From Drosophila persimilis (lineage: Eukaryota; Arthropoda; Insecta; Diptera; Drosophilidae), in NCBI RefSeq assembly GCF_003286085.1, contig NW_020825313.1:2356001-2420000 (forward strand): a stretch of 64,000 nucleotides of DNA. The letters run 5' to 3'. The position numbers and the translations under genes were made by a program. The notes under the pieces were generated by a model. That model saw only the letters and a list, made by a program, of their open reading frames with translations, had not been told where the DNA came from and searched no databases. Positions 41,437 through 53,829 of the stretch are shown here, piece by piece; within the stretch, counting starts at the first letter, position 1; each line of letters begins with the position of its first letter.

Positions 41437-43840
41437 TTTGGTTCACTTATCTGTTCAGGTTTCAAGGGTAAAGGTCCTCTTAGATCATCCTGTTGGGCAG
41501 GTCGACTTGGTGTATTCTGGTCAGCCTACGCCGGTATCTTGTTCTTGCAAGACATCTCGCCAGTATATTAGGGCTGTTTCTGAGCTTACACATATGGTTC
41601 ATCGCTTGATTGTTGATAACATCACCAACATGTGGAACGTTAAGATCCCGGCAATGTCCCGGTTACGGATATACCACTCAGCTCCGGAGATCCTACGCAG
41701 AAATTTACACTGCAACGTCATGATCCTAGCAAGGTTAGTTTTGGCGGCAATCCCTTACACCTGAATGCCGTACTTCCAGGCAGGTGCTCGTATGGCTTTT
41801 TTTTATCATAACTTTGATTTTTAAACTCTGCTTGTTGCTTTGTTTAAGTAGCCAAAACTTTTTCTGGGCCTTACCCATCAACTTCCTCCTCACGCTACGG
41901 ATGTGACATTCGAAAGTTAAACGTGCATCCAGTGTAACTCCGAGGTATGTATGATTCCTACGCTGCTCCACGAATTTTCCAAGAAAGAAGACACCAGGGC
42001 TAGAGCTCATTCTTAAAGTGTGCGTTGCACACTCACCATTACACACTTATCGGGGTTTATGGAGATGTTCCATCTGCAGGCCCAGTTTTAAAATAGCTTA
42101 AGGTATTGCTCTAGATTGTCTGTGGGATCATAGACACAGCTAACCCTTGAGGGTCTGCCGTGGTTGCCTTCGGACCGTAGAGGGGACCGTAGAGGTGGCA
42201 TGTCGTGGGTGAATAAGCAGTACAGTGTCGGCCCAAGCACGCTGCCTTGATGGTCTTGGTCAAAGAAGCTACCCCATCCTGGACTACACGGAAGGTCCTC
42301 TCCGTCAGAAAGCTTTTGATAACTGCATACAGCTGAGGGTTGAGCATCACTTTGATTTTAGCGAGTAGCCACACTCGGTCGAAAGCCTGCGAAATATCCA
42401 GGTAAGCAGCTACAGTGTACTGCTTGTTTTGGAAGCCGTCTAGTATGTGTTCCACTACCTTGTACAGTTGTTCGGTTGTGCCGTGCTGAAGTCTGGCATG
42501 GCTGTTTTGACCAGCGGCGACTCCAGTACCCTTCGTAGGATGCAGCGCTCAAACATTTTGCCAAAATTTGAAAAAAAAACTAATTGGTCTATGTTTGTTG
42601 AGGTCTTCCGTTGGCTTTCCTGGCTTTGGCAAGATGATTATGTGGGCACATCTCCAGGCTTTGGGAAAGTATAGCGACGCGTTAGAGATTAGCAAAAGAT
42701 GCAGAATCGCTCTGTTTGGTAGCGCCTTTGCCACAATATTACCAATCCTTTCGTCGCCAGGGGCCTTCTTGGACTTAAGATTCTTTATGTCTTCCGAGAT
42801 TTCTTGAAAAGTGATTGGCGCCACAGGGAGCTCCATCTGGTGGGTCTCATTCAGCATCTCAGTGACCATCATTGCTGTTCTACTAGATGTCATCCGGAAC
42901 GGTGTGAATCTTTCTTCGAGGTTCGTCGCAAAAGCCTCCACTCTGTCCATTGCTATTCTTGGCCATCCAGCCGTCAGTGTTCCGTAGCGGAAAGCGAGGT
43001 GTAGGTTGCCGCTTGTAGCGTCCTGTCAGCTTGATAAATGGCTACCTGTCCAGTGGTCTTTGACGCATCTGCCACACACTGGTCGCTTTAGACAATAGTC
43101 TTTCATGTTGTTGAATTCAAAGCAACGGAAGCACTGCCTCCCCCTATTGTTTTTGCGGGGCAGTTCCATTTGCAACCGTTGTCTGCCGACTCTATCGATC
43201 TTGAGAGCTTCCTTGGTGTTAGGGGCCTGGGCGAGGTCAATAAACCAGATGTTTTGGTTGGGTGGTTCCCGCCTGACTCCATCAGCGCTGATGGAAGGAC
43301 TCCTCCTGGACTTCGGGTTGTACAGGTTGACCACTCGATTTCCCAACTTCTCAAATGCCTGGTTGATGGTATCCTTGGGTGTAGATGATGCAAGATTTTT
43401 TGCCCCTTACCCTGAAGTTCCTGTCCTCGGAGAGGTCCCCTGAGGGTGCCGTGCGGAATTCGTAGTCCTCCTCTGGGATCGGATGGCTCAGAGAATCCCC
43501 AATGGTAGTAATAGTTATTGCCTTTTCCCCAGCGATGGTTATTGTCATAGGCTTTCGTGGTTTTTTGGGAGTTGTTTCAGCCTGAGTTGCTCGAGCCGCA
43601 GGTGAGGTGGACGGGACATCATCAGCAAAGGGCATCTCCCTCGCCGCAGTCTGGGCAACAGTTGAGAAATCCTGTTCACGCAATGGGGCAAAACGGTGCC
43701 TTGAAGGGGTGCAGGATGGGGTCGGGGGCAACTGGGCGGGATTTTTTTTTTTAACTTTTATTTTTTTTTTCCCATTGTTATTATTTTTTTTTCTAAATTT
43801 CAACAAATTTTTGATCACGTCGTCCGTTCACGTCGACAGT

Positions 43841-45518
43841 AAACCCAAACATATTTTAGACCCATTAGTTTATCGACTTTCCTCCTGAAGGCGATGGAAC
43901 GGCTCCTGGGGCTGCATCTCACGGCAAGTATTCCACGCAGTCTGATCTCAGACTCCCAGGATGCCTATCAGAAGGAAAGATCCACCGGAAAGGCCCTACA
44001 CTCGATCACATCGATCATCGAAGCGCTCTTTAACTTTAAGGAGTACACCTTGGTAGCCTTCCTTCCGACCGCCATCACGGGCGCACTGGCGGACCTGAGG
44101 GTTGACTCCCGGACGGTGAACCTAATCGATCAGATGCTACAATAAAGGAGGGTTGAGGCAACACTGGAGACGTCTACGTTCACCAGATTTGTCAGCAGAG
44201 GCACACCGCAGGAAGGAGACCTCTCACCCCTCCTATGCATCGTGTCAGTAAACGAAATTCTACGGGAGATAGAGGGGGTGGCTGCCGCGTAGTGGCGTAT
44301 GCGGATGATGTTGCCATAGCATTCTCCGGTAAATTTCCGTAGACGTTATGTGAGTGCATGACAAGTACTCTCACGAAGATGTCGAGATGGGCAGACAAAT
44401 GTAGGTTGGTAGTCAACACGTCCAAACCGGAACTTGTGCTCTTCACTAACAGTACAGAGTTCCAGTACTTACTCCGCCAAAACTCTGTGGGGAAGCGCTA
44501 GTCTTTAGCAACAATACAAAGTATCTTGGACTAATCCTCGACAGATAGCTCGATTGGAAACTGCGCATAGAGGATAGAGTAAAGAAGGCCAAGGTGGCCC
44601 TTTATGCATGCGGGAAAGCCATCGGACTAAAATGGGATATGACCCCGTATATAGTTCGATGGCTATACACCGCCGACATACGACCAATCATGCTCTATGG
44701 AGTGGTGGCTTAGACAACAGAACTTGCCTCAACAGACCGGGCAGAGTTCAACGCATGACAGAGCAATGCATAACTAGCGGGCTACGCACCACTCCAGGGG
44801 GGGCCATGGATACCGTGCTGGACCTCCAGTAGATCTCATGGGGAAGATGGTAGCAACACTTTCCGCCCTAAGAATGAGAGAAGCCAAACTCTCGAAGTTA
44901 CCGGAGAGGACTGATTATTGTATCCCAAGTAATCACCTCTCGATGCATTTCCAGGTATTAATCCCACCTAGGGAGCACTGGGAGAGGGGCGAACCGGGAC
45001 CTGCAAATGCGGTTTACTTCTACACTGATGGCTCAAAGTTAGACGGCCTCGTCGGGGTCTTCTGATGCGAGCTAAACAGCAGTCATTGCTTCAGGCTCCC
45101 GGATCACTGTAGTATGTTCCAAGCGGAGGTTGTGGCCATCAAGGAAGCCATTTCTATCGTCTCCAAACTACTTCTACACACGCACATTCAGAATATGTAT
45201 TCTCAAACAGCCGAGCAGCTATTAAAGCCTTAGGATCACTATCGTCGAATTGAACGACTGTAAATGACTGCCACAGGTCTCTGCATGAGATCGCAGAGCA
45301 GTTAGATCTCTTCCTTATATGGGTCCACGGTCACAGGGACATCGAGGGGAATGACGCCGCCGACGAACTAGCCACGCAGGGTACTACGATCCCTCTCTTA
45401 TCGGAGAGGGAGCAAGTAGCGATACCTCTGGCTACGTGCAGGATTCTCACGCACGAATTGTTCGAGAAAAGTACAAATTAAAGATGGCAGCAAACCGTTT
45501 CCTGTAAAGTCTCAAGAT
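43841..45518 (+). mobile_element. LOA-clade LINE, RT and RNase H part (continuation of 34690-37014)
   Basis: Plus-strand RT starts at 43841 (MERLLGLHLTASIPRSLISD, RSTGKALHSITSIIEAL). A short deletion removes motif A between VAFL and PTAIT. SRGTPQEGDLSPLL follows, then thumb remains, RNase H traces near 45010-45360 (YTDGSKLDG, GHRDIEGNDAADELA) and the start of the C-terminal region (HARIVREKYKLKMAANRF). It is heavily frameshifted and truncated at about 45518. The sequence is close to the minus-strand piece at 4330-5362. Confidence 0.75.
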
Positions 45519-46292
45519 CATTCACCACCAAGAGATCAGTGATCGATCACAACGCTTGACGGAATAAAATTCGCGTACAAAATCAAGCCAAGTAGTTTAG
45601 GAAAAGTGTATTGAGCATGAAATTGAAGAGAACCGTATGATATATGCACAGAAGATGAATTTGTACAGAGCGCGGCAATGAGCATTACCGCTGCAGGGGT
45701 CAATGTTTTCTCGAAAAGAAAGACGAAAATAATGTAACCCATTTACGAAGAGACATGCTTATATTCAACAGTTTGGGCATATATACATAAGAGTTGTTCA
45801 GTTTTAGCCCAATTCCACAACGCTTAGAGGTGCCGACTTGAGGTCAAAGTTGAAAAATGCGATGCTTGGACAATGGTTGCTATATTGCTATATTTTATGT
45901 ATCCAGCACCTAAAATTCCATTGGTTAATATTTATGCCACCAATAAATAGCTAAGATTCAGCTAATGTGTAATTACACGTGCAGTGTATTAAAATATAAA
46001 ATTGCTCATCTGCCCAAAATACGGTCGGAAGAGGGAATGAAGTGGGAAATAGTTAATAAAATCAAAGAAACCTGTATTGATAGAACTGTATCCAATTCAT
46101 CCACACTATTAGACAAAAAACTCGTATACAAACGTTCCACTCTTTGGCATATTCAAAGATTCCTGGAAGACTATTAAGTAAATCAATTTTAAGTTTGATG
46201 TCACTTTTCGGTACGTTGGAACCCATTTAAATGACAGAAAAAATGCTATAATTAGCTTTTGTCAAATGGAATTGAGAAAACATCATGTGCGT
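45519..46292. other. Unassigned stretch
   Basis: No family recognised. One 70-codon plus-strand open frame (45965-46177, MKWEIVNKIKETCIDRT, STLWHIQRFLEDY) has no resemblance I can name. It may be transposon debris or chance. Confidence 0.35.
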
Positions 46293-46525
46293 TGTAACAA
46301 TTGCGGTTGGGCAGCACAGATCAATGGAAGGTAACTTCTATGGCGCTCGGGCCAATTAGATATGCAGCATAGTTAGGGGGGGGGCCCTAAATAGAAAACA
46401 TCAGAGCTAAGCTGAGGTGCAGCGCATCGCAGAGGAGCTTTCGAAGCGGAGTATTTAGATCTTGTTTTAGCAGTCAAAAAGTACAAGCTCGTTCTCTTTT
46501 GAATATTCGAGAATATATAATATTA
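46293..46525 (+). mobile_element. Old Ulysses/Osvaldo-like LTR relic
   Basis: Begins TGTAACAATTGCGGTTGG, matching the U3 start of the long LTRs at 10037/21443 read on their own strand. It continues in register through GCGCTCGG, GTGCAGCGCATCGCA, GGAGCTTTCGAAGC and CTCGTTCTCTTT. Divergence is high with many small gaps, so this is a much older insertion of the same or a related family, in the opposite orientation. Confidence 0.75.
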
Positions 46526-47340
46526 TGAAGGCACAACCTTCACAACAGGGTAGCGAAACCATTCCCTGGAGGGACAACTTATGATTTTTTTTATAAATAT
46601 TCATTATAATTTTGACCCACAAGCAGACAAAGCCATGAATCTTTATTTACCCTCCCCCTGTAGATACCTCCCCAATTCAAATAAGAAATAGATTAAAGAA
46701 CCACAAAACGATGAGGCCTTTTACTTACTTTAGGGTAGAAAGAACACGAAACCGGAACCAGTATCAAGAACCAACCAGAGCATCACCAGCCATAAACCTA
46801 CCTCAACACAGCAGCAGCGCCAAACACAAACGCCATTAGAAACAGCACGAAAGAGAGGAAGACGAAAAGAACCGCGGATCGCTTTTACACCAACGCCACC
46901 GAAGCCAGAGAGCCAACGGCCATACACAGCTGCAGCGCCAAACACAAACGAAAAGAGAAACGGCACGAAAGAGGGGAAGACGAAGAGAGCCGCCGATCGC
47001 TCTCCCACCCACGCCACCAAAGCAAGACGGCCCTACGCCCATACACCCGCGAGCAGAGGCCGTCAGCTGCGAAGCGGCAGAAAAGCTGCCGAAAAAGAAA
47101 AGAATGAAGCCTGGCAGGGTCCAGCGCAAGCGAGACTCGAGAGTGACTCCCGACCTCCCGCGCGGAACAGTCGAGCCACGGAAAGGCAAAAGCGAGTGCC
47201 ACGAGGAGCACCAGCAGGAGCCAGGACACAATTGGACTTCGGCGACGGGAGAAAAGGGTGAGCCACCTCACGTATGTGAGCGGGGAAGCGATCAGTGCGT
47301 TAGGTGGGGAACAGTGTAGGAGCCAGATTTTTAATTGTTT
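46526..47340. other. Purine-rich stretch with ~121-bp tandem repeat
   Basis: 46800-47040 holds two related units containing GCGCCAAACACAAACG and GAAAC(A/G)GCACGAAAGAG, spaced about 121 bp. Some blocks resemble the GTGCCACAAAGACAAACCG part of the long LTRs, so this may be the rest of the relic LTR, but I cannot prove it. Open frames here reflect composition, not genes. Confidence 0.4.
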
Positions 47341-47860
47341 TCCTCTGAACAGCTTCCTTCATGTACTTGCATGTACATTTTTGGCAGTTGTCCTCCGTAT
47401 AAACGTGGCCCCCGCGGAGTGTAACAGGAAGGGCGTTACTATAGACCAGACCTGCCAAGATTCATTTTTCAAATCCAGCGTCGAGATGAAACGCGCGTTT
47501 CGGGGTCGTTCCAGTTTGTAATTTATCCTAGAAAACGAGAAGGCGACCGGAATCAAGTGCTCGTTGAATTGCCGATAGTCGACGAGGACGATTGGAGCGC
47601 TGTGGAGGCTCCAGGATAGTTCGATCACACCCACCGCCATCAATTGATCGACTTGATCGTCGGTGATTAACCGCATGGCTGAGTTCTTTGCGTAGTACCG
47701 TTGTTTAATGGGTAATTGGTCCCTCATGACGTTGGTTGGTTCCGTCGTCCCTCGGAGACCTGCGAGCTCTGGCACCTCGACTATCCTAAAAACTTTGCTC
47801 GCACCCAATAAAACCTTGCTGATCGACACTACTGATGACAGCAACCTTTACAAAATTTTT
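47341..47860 (-). mobile_element. Ty3/gypsy reverse-transcriptase scrap
   Basis: Minus-strand reading with PIKQRYYAKNSAMRL, VDQLMAVGVIE, SAPIVLV, DYRQFNEHLIPVAFSFSRIN and FISTLDLKNESWQV, the N-terminal RT fingers and palm of a gypsy-group pol. No other parts of this copy were found. Fossil. Confidence 0.75.
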
Positions 47861-49980
47861 AGGTGCTTGATTTTCATTTCGGAACCAACAGACCCAAACA
47901 AAGCTAATGATTTGATTAAAACTTACCACCAAAACAAAAATCACGGGGCAATCGACGAAACAAACTAACACCTGAAGCGAGAAATCTATGTACCTCAATT
48001 AAAAAGGAAATTTCTCAAATAATTCGAGATTGTAAAGTATGCTTCACCCTTAAGTATGATAGGCAACCACAAGAACCACTTTTCAGACCGTTAGACATCA
48101 TTCACACAGACATCTTTTACACAATTAACAATAATTACAATCTGACAATCATTGACAAATTCTCTAAATTTGCGCAAGCATACCCATTGACAAACAGAAA
48201 CTCTGTTAGCGTCACAAAAGCATTCAAAGTTTTCATGAGCCAATTCGGCTAACCTAAGAAAATAATCCTCGACCGTGGTGCCGAATTTTCAGGCGCAGTT
48301 TTTAAAGACTTCCTTCAACAATATAATATCGAGTTGCATGTGACATCTTTCCAACAATCAAGCAGCAACTCAACAGTCAAGCGATTACACTCAACACTGA
48401 CAGAAATTTCTAGAACAGTCCCCAATAAAAGGAAGTAACTTAAATTGACCTAAGACCACTACGAAATTCTCGATGACACTTACAACAACGCCCTCCACAG
48501 TAGTCCAACTTAACCTTTCGAATTATTTAGCGGACGAACATATATTTTCGACAAAAAAAAAAAATACATAGCAACAATAACGAACATGAATATTTGACAA
48601 AACTTAACGAATTTCAACCTACACTGTATCCAGTCGTCCAGCTATAAATAGAAAATTAGACTCAGAAAAGGTCAGAAAGGGTGGATGAATCTAAGACAGA
48701 GCCCCCTGCCGTACCAACGGGCATTTTAATATTTAGAAAAGAGAATAGGCGAAACAAATTACCCCCTCGGTTCAGCAAATATATAAACAAAAAAATAAGG
48801 AAATTGAAAAAGATAATAAAAATACATGAGCACACCATTAAAATTCTCAAACCATACTTTGCTACTACTTAAACTAAACTTTTACAGACCAACACTAGGG
48901 AATGGACAACGACTGTTACTCGACATTTTGGATAAGGATCAGCAGTCAATAAAAGTCAACTTGGGACCAGACAGAATAGTAAATTCATTCAAAACAATAA
49001 ACCATGTCATCCATTTGAACGACTATGAATTAACAGCGAACAATATTATCAAAGTAAACGATTACTTACCTGATGACAAGGAATTCTCCGACCGGAAACG
49101 TACGTTACATGAAAAGATACAGCAGGTTTTGGGAAAATTGAACACCTTACACCCACATAAGAACAGAGCAAAGAGAGGATTAATCAATGGATTAGGTAGC
49201 ATAGAGAAAATCGTTTCTGGCAACATGGATGCCGATGATGGATGCCGATGATAAGATGGGAATAAAGACCATGCAAACATTAACAAAACCTTAGAGCTCA
49301 ACCAAAATATTAAAAAGGAGACATAAATTAGATTCAAAAATATTCAAAATAAATTCATATCAATATCAAACATTTTCATAAACAATTATCAAAACAACAT
49401 TTAAGGAATATATTTAAGAAACTAGATTCAGAACAACATAATATACAACTTATCCAATATATCAACCGAATAATATATAATATAATAATAATATAAATTA
49501 TATAATTGCCTGAACAACATAGCCTAAAGCCTGCCAAACGACCCTAAATCTTGTGGCAAAAGAGAAGCGAAAAACTTCAAGCGCCAATCACTTCAACTTC
49601 ACAAGCCAAATTTTCCACTATCTTCTACGTCAAAACTCTAACTAGCATACCTAGACCTCCTCTTAAACCCCTTGTTGTGTGACCTTCCATCCATGGCGGC
49701 GATTATTAGTTATTGATTTAAAGTATGAAGTCTAGTGTAAGTTAGGCTAGGGCAAAGCGGGAGCGCAATAAAAGCTCGCTCTCTCGCTCTTAGCGAATTC
49801 GCCCCACTTTGCCACCGTAGGTTAGCTAGAGTAAGAGATTTGAATTGCGAAGAAAATATAGTTGTTCGCCAACCTTGAACTAGATCGAGCGTATCAATTT
49901 TTCGCCCCGCCGAATAAATAATTTAAATTACAGCCACCCAAAGCTTTCGGTAATTTATTAGAAAAACTCTTCTAATTTTT
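47861..49980 (+). mobile_element. Errantivirus 3' portion: integrase, env piece, LTR
   Basis: Plus-strand. Integrase remains at about 47900-48430 (LIKTYHQNKNHGAIDETN, LTIIDKFSKFAQAYPL, HVTSFQQSSSN). An env-like piece follows at 48826-49251 with a furin-type RAKR followed by GLINGLGSIEKIVSGNMDA, the cleavage/fusion region typical of insect errantivirus envelope proteins. The 3' LTR is at 49711-49980. The order pol-env-LTR is that of gypsy/17.6-type elements, in which env is made from a spliced RNA. It is an old and much-broken fossil. Confidence 0.8.
49711..49980 (+). repeat. Errantivirus 3' LTR
   Basis: Starts near AGTTATTGATTT, contains GGGCAAAGCGGGAGCGCAAT and AATAAATAATTTAAATT, and ends TTAGAAAAACTCTTCTAA. 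Inverted relative at 2894-3176. Confidence 0.7.
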
Positions 49981-49989
49981 CACCCCTGT

Positions 49990-50755
49990 TATTCAACGTT
50001 AAACCTGACCATATCCAAGAATATTGCAGAAATACTAGCCACCCAATGGTCTAATTATTCCAAAGACCACAACTTCTCTGTAGACTACTTGCTCCGGAAA
50101 AGTGACAGCCTTGCTATGGAATATACACCCACTATACACCAATTCTAAAAAATGTACCTAAACTTGTTAAGCAGGGACGCATTAACATCTATAACTGTGA
50201 TAACAACAATCCTATAACAATGGGATCTATCCTCACACTTGGTCAGTGGCATCTGTTGTCTCTGTTCCCAAGCCAAATAAAAAGCAGTCAATTGATAATT
50301 GATAGTTTTAGGCCTATCTCATTGCTGTTTTGCTCAAGCAAACTCTTTGAAAAAATTTTAGCACGCAGACTAATGTGGTATCTGGACAGGAACAATCTTC
50401 TATCCCCAAACCAAGATGCATTTAAACGCAAGCAACAACATGAAAATCCAACCTTTCCCGTCAGACCCTTTCCCTTTCCTCCAAAAATCACGTTTCTTTA
50501 CTGAACACGGATTTTGAAAGATTTTCTTGATCAGCTTGCACTTTGGGGGTTGGTTCCTAAGGCCTTTAATGCAGTGAAGGCCTTTATGTGTCGCGGCTCC
50601 TTCAGAGTTCGAGTCAACAACACTCTTCCTCTCCCAATTTCACTTCACAATGGCATCCCACAAGGTTCCCCTCTTTCCATCGAACTGTTTATAATTGCCT
50701 TCGACAAACTTAGTAAAATAGTTGTTGAGAAATTAGCCGCGTAGTTTTAGTTCAA
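49990..50755 (+). mobile_element. I-clade LINE reverse-transcriptase fragment
   Basis: Plus-strand RT remains: SFRPISLLFCSSKLFEKILA, RRLMWYLDRNNLLSPNQDAF, then after a gap KDFLDQLALWGLVPKAFNAV, HNGIPQGSPLSIELFIIAFD. The IPQGSPLS block and following IAFDKL fit the I element group better than Jockey or LOA. There are frameshifts, and motif A and motif C are not recognisable. It is cut off by the BEL LTR at 50756. Confidence 0.7.
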
Positions 50756-51173
50756 TGTTCATTTATATTACAACTGCCCTATTCATATGATTGTATTGTG
50801 CCGCTTAAGTAAGTGTTTTTGCGCACATAGCTGTGTAGTTATTGCTTGTATTCATAACATACATATCTGTAACGTTCTCACACGTATAGCTAAAGCCCGC
50901 AGCTGCACACGCATACATCGATGTGTACCGTTTTGCATTGGACCGTCGCATCACATGATCTTTCAATTCCTTTTTGGCTCGACTTCTTTTGTGGAGTGGA
51001 AGTTACATTGTAGGAAAATAGAATCATAACCAACCGCCCGCATATCGCTGTACCGCCGTAAATCAACCCCCGCTATTAACACATAACTAATCGCCGATAC
51101 TAGATAATCATCAAATATATTAAATAAAACCTAGTAAAATTTATACAGTCCACTCATTCATAACCATACAACA
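50756..51173 (+). repeat. BEL 5' LTR (tRNA-Tyr family)
   Basis: Starts TGTTCATTTATATTAC just after the I-clade LINE and ends CATACAACA four bases before the primer site. About 418 bp; TGTT...AACA ends are usual for BEL. No second LTR is in the window, so the ends rest on the primer site and the LINE border. Confidence 0.65.
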
Positions 51174-51177
51174 TTTT

Positions 51178-51195
51178 TGGTCCTTCGAGCCGGAT
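51178..51195 (+). promoter_or_regulatory. Primer-binding site, tRNA-Tyr
   Basis: TGGTCCTTCGAGCCGGAT complements the 3' end of Drosophila tRNA-Tyr (…CCGGCTCGAAGGA plus CCA) as I recall it. Correctly placed after the LTR and before gag. Confidence 0.8.
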
Positions 51196-51299
51196 CATAC
51201 GCGTCTGATTTTATTTTATATATTGAGTGATATATGAGTAAAGGCCCTAGTGCACCGTCTAGTTCAGCAACGTGGTGCCTGCAAATCCCAGATAACTCG

Positions 51300-52140
51300 C
51301 GTGGCTACGGAGGCTCAAGAGTTTGTACAGTCATGTACTTCTGTGTAAATATTACAGCTCAAGTTGGACCGACTGGTTACCACTTTCAACCGCTTTATGG
51401 AGCTTTCTGAAGAACTGGTCCAATATAATGATGAAGATGAATATGTGGATCTGCATTTGGATATCCCCGAATATGAGAGAAAGTTCTTTAGTGCGCATAG
51501 TATTTTCAGTGAAGCCATACGTGACCAGAGCAGTCACGATAATGAGCACGACAACTCAAATCTACTGCTTTCAAACACTGTGGAACGCTTATTTTAAGGA
51601 CAAACTCAACTACTGAGGAAGATTCGGGACTCATCGGGAATCACAGAGCTGCATTTCGAAAAAATACGCATTCCGACGTTTTCGGGCAGATACGAGGATT
51701 GGTGTCAGTTTAGTGACTTGTTCTTATGCTCAGTCCACAAGGATAGTAGTCTTTCTAAGTGCCAAAAGTTTCATTATTTGAAATCCTATCTGGATGGTGA
51801 AGCGTTGTCTCTGATAAAACATATTTCCATTTCGGATGCCAATTATCAGGACGCATGGGAGAGGCTCAAAAATAGCTATAACAAAAAATCACTGATTGCT
51901 CGTTCGTTCATTAAAAACTTTCTTTCGTTGCCAACCGCAAAGGGTTCAAACATCGCTGAGTTGCGTAAAATAGTCGACACCGCCGACGAAAGTATACGTG
52001 GCCTACATGCGCTGAACTGCGACAGCCGCGATGTGTGGCTGATCCATATCTTGTTCTCAAAGCTAGGCGCTGAATGCAAAGAAGCTTGGGCAACCTCCAG
52101 TGAATCGTGCAAAGAAAATGTGACCATAAATGACCTGACG
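51300..52140 (+). CDS. gag: BEL gag (broken, truncated by LINE)
   Basis: The N-terminal coiled region (LDRLVTTFNRFMELSEELVQ, then DLHLDIPEYERKFF) leads into a DUF1759 core (IPTFSGRYEDWCQFSDLF, KFHYLKSYLDGEALSLIKHI, IRGLHALNCDSRDVWLIHIL). It stops at about 52140 where CR1 sequence begins. The knuckle region is not seen. Confidence 0.8.
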
Positions 52141-53818
52141 ACGGGGTCCAGACGGGGTTCCAGGTTGTGTACTCAGGTACTGCGCCGAGGCTCTGTGTGG
52201 ACCCTTGCTTAAATTATTCACCCTGTCCATCGATTATTCTTGCTTCCCCCCCATCTGGAAGGAATCGTTTATAATTCCTCTCCATTAAAAAGGTAGCAAG
52301 TCTGACGCAAAACAATTATAGAGGTATAGTAAAGTTATCCGCTAATCCCAAAATGTTTGAGAAGGTATTAGCTCCGCACTTGCAACATCTCTGCAAGTCA
52401 CTTATATCTCCAACTCAGCATGGATTTATAAGGCGGCGATCAACCACCACGAACTTGTTAGAGTTTAAGTCTTTCATTATCAAAGGCTTTCAAAGTAAAT
52501 TACAGACGGATGTTATTTACACCGACTTTAGTAAAGCATTCGACTCTGTAAACCATTTCCTTTTAGCGCATAAACTACACCTTTTAGGGTTTCCGCGCAA
52601 CCCCCTGAGATGGATTTCTAGCTATCTTTGTTCCAGGTCTCAAAGAGTCCTCTTCAAACACTCCCTCTCTTTACCAGTAAAGGTTTCTTCGGGAGTACCA
52701 CAGGGCAGCCATCTAGGCCCCTTACTCTTCACACTCTTTATTAATGACTTGCCTTCGGTATTAACATACTCTCGAGTACTTATGTATGCGGATGATGTTA
52801 AACTCTGTGTCCAGTATAAGGACATTTCATTTCATTCTCGCTTGCAAACCGATCTGAATAACTTTCAGTCATGGTGTTGTGCAAACTTGTTATACCTCAA
52901 TGCCTCGAAATGCAAAGTTATGACATTTCATCGTTCTAGCCCCTTGTTGGCTCCCTATACCCTATTTGGTGGTTCTCTTGAGAGATTTACCCTGGTGGAT
53001 GATCTGGGTGTTATGTTAGACCCCAAGTTAAAGTTTTCCGAACACATTTCTACCATGGTAAATAAGGCCATGGGCGTGCTTGGGTTTATAAAGAGGTTGT
53101 CAAAGGAATTTGACGACCCCTATATAACAAAGAATCTCTAGACCTCGCTTGTTCCTCCGATCTTAGAATACGGCTCCTGTGTATGGTGCCCTCAGTACAA
53201 AGTACACCAGGGCCGTATAGAGTCCGTACAGAAAAACCTTTTACTCTTTGCTCTGCGGGGCCTTAACTGGGATGCGGGTGTGAGATTCCCATCTTATTCT
53301 AGTAGACTGCTATTAATAACCTCCCATCCTTAGTTAACCGTAGAAAAAGGCTTGGTGTGATTTTTATGCACAACTTGATCAGGGGTGACATAGACAGCCC
53401 TGATCTGCTGAGCCGCATAAACTTCACGATTCCTATTAGACTTAGAAGAAATTTAACACCGTTGTCCCTTCCACTTTGTAGATCGAATTATTCCTTGCAT
53501 GAACCGTTTAGGGTCTTATGCTCAGATTATAATTCTCTCTACTGTATTATATCCACCACTAATTCTCTTCCCCTTATTAAATTACTAATCCTTACACACC
53601 CTTCTAGTAATAAGTAATTGTAGTGGTATTTGTATTTTGTATTTTCAATGCAGTTCTCTTATTAATTTTAGCGCTAATTTTCCTCGAATATTAGACTTAC
53701 AGCTATCTTTCCTGCATGCTCGCGTAACAGCCTTCTGCTGGTTTCAGACGGGCCACTTGACGGTGCAGTAACTGTATCGCCTCTTGCAAGACGCAGTCAT
53801 TGCAGTCAGGGCCAAGAA
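52141..53818 (+). mobile_element. CR1-clade LINE 3' part (DMCR1A-like)
   Basis: 262 codons open at 52353-53141: YTDFSKAFDSVNHFLLAHKL (motif A), SSGVPQGSHLGPLLFTLFIN, and catalytic MYADDVKLC. Continuing thumb sequence in other frames lies near 53150-53600 (LLSRINFTIPIRLRRNLTPL). The 3' untranslated region ends in an A-rich tail at about 53818. 5' truncated, lies in a BEL element. The same family occurs inverted at 63040-64000, where the 3' region matches to the same endpoint. Frameshifted downstream of the RT core. Confidence 0.8.
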
Positions 53819-53829
53819 AAAAAAAACAA

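Larger units (their letters stand above)
37015..43840 (-). mobile_element. Jockey-clade LINE, split by a LOA LINE
   Basis: A minus-strand LINE: poly(A) as 13 T at 37015-37027, 3' untranslated region to 37158, nested LOA LINE, then RT thumb and palm and ORF1 at 41437-43818. ORF1 (43818-43026, two frames) has a lysine-rich start, a PRE_C2HC-like segment (NIWFIDLAQAPNTKEALKI) and CCHC knuckles (CFRCFEFNNMKDYC, CGRCVKDHWTGSH). ORF2 shows RT fingers (PITFQEISEDIKNLKSKKAPG), motif A AYLDISQAFDRVW, and TYLGVTLDARLTF. The endonuclease is missing between ORF1 and RT. It is inserted in the LOA LINE 34690/43841. Confidence 0.8.

Noticed and set aside
46730-47271. Cysteine/phenylalanine-rich minus-strand frames as secreted peptides
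   Set aside because: Antisense of a purine-rich repeat; no consistent start, repeats of unit ~121 bp explain the open frames.
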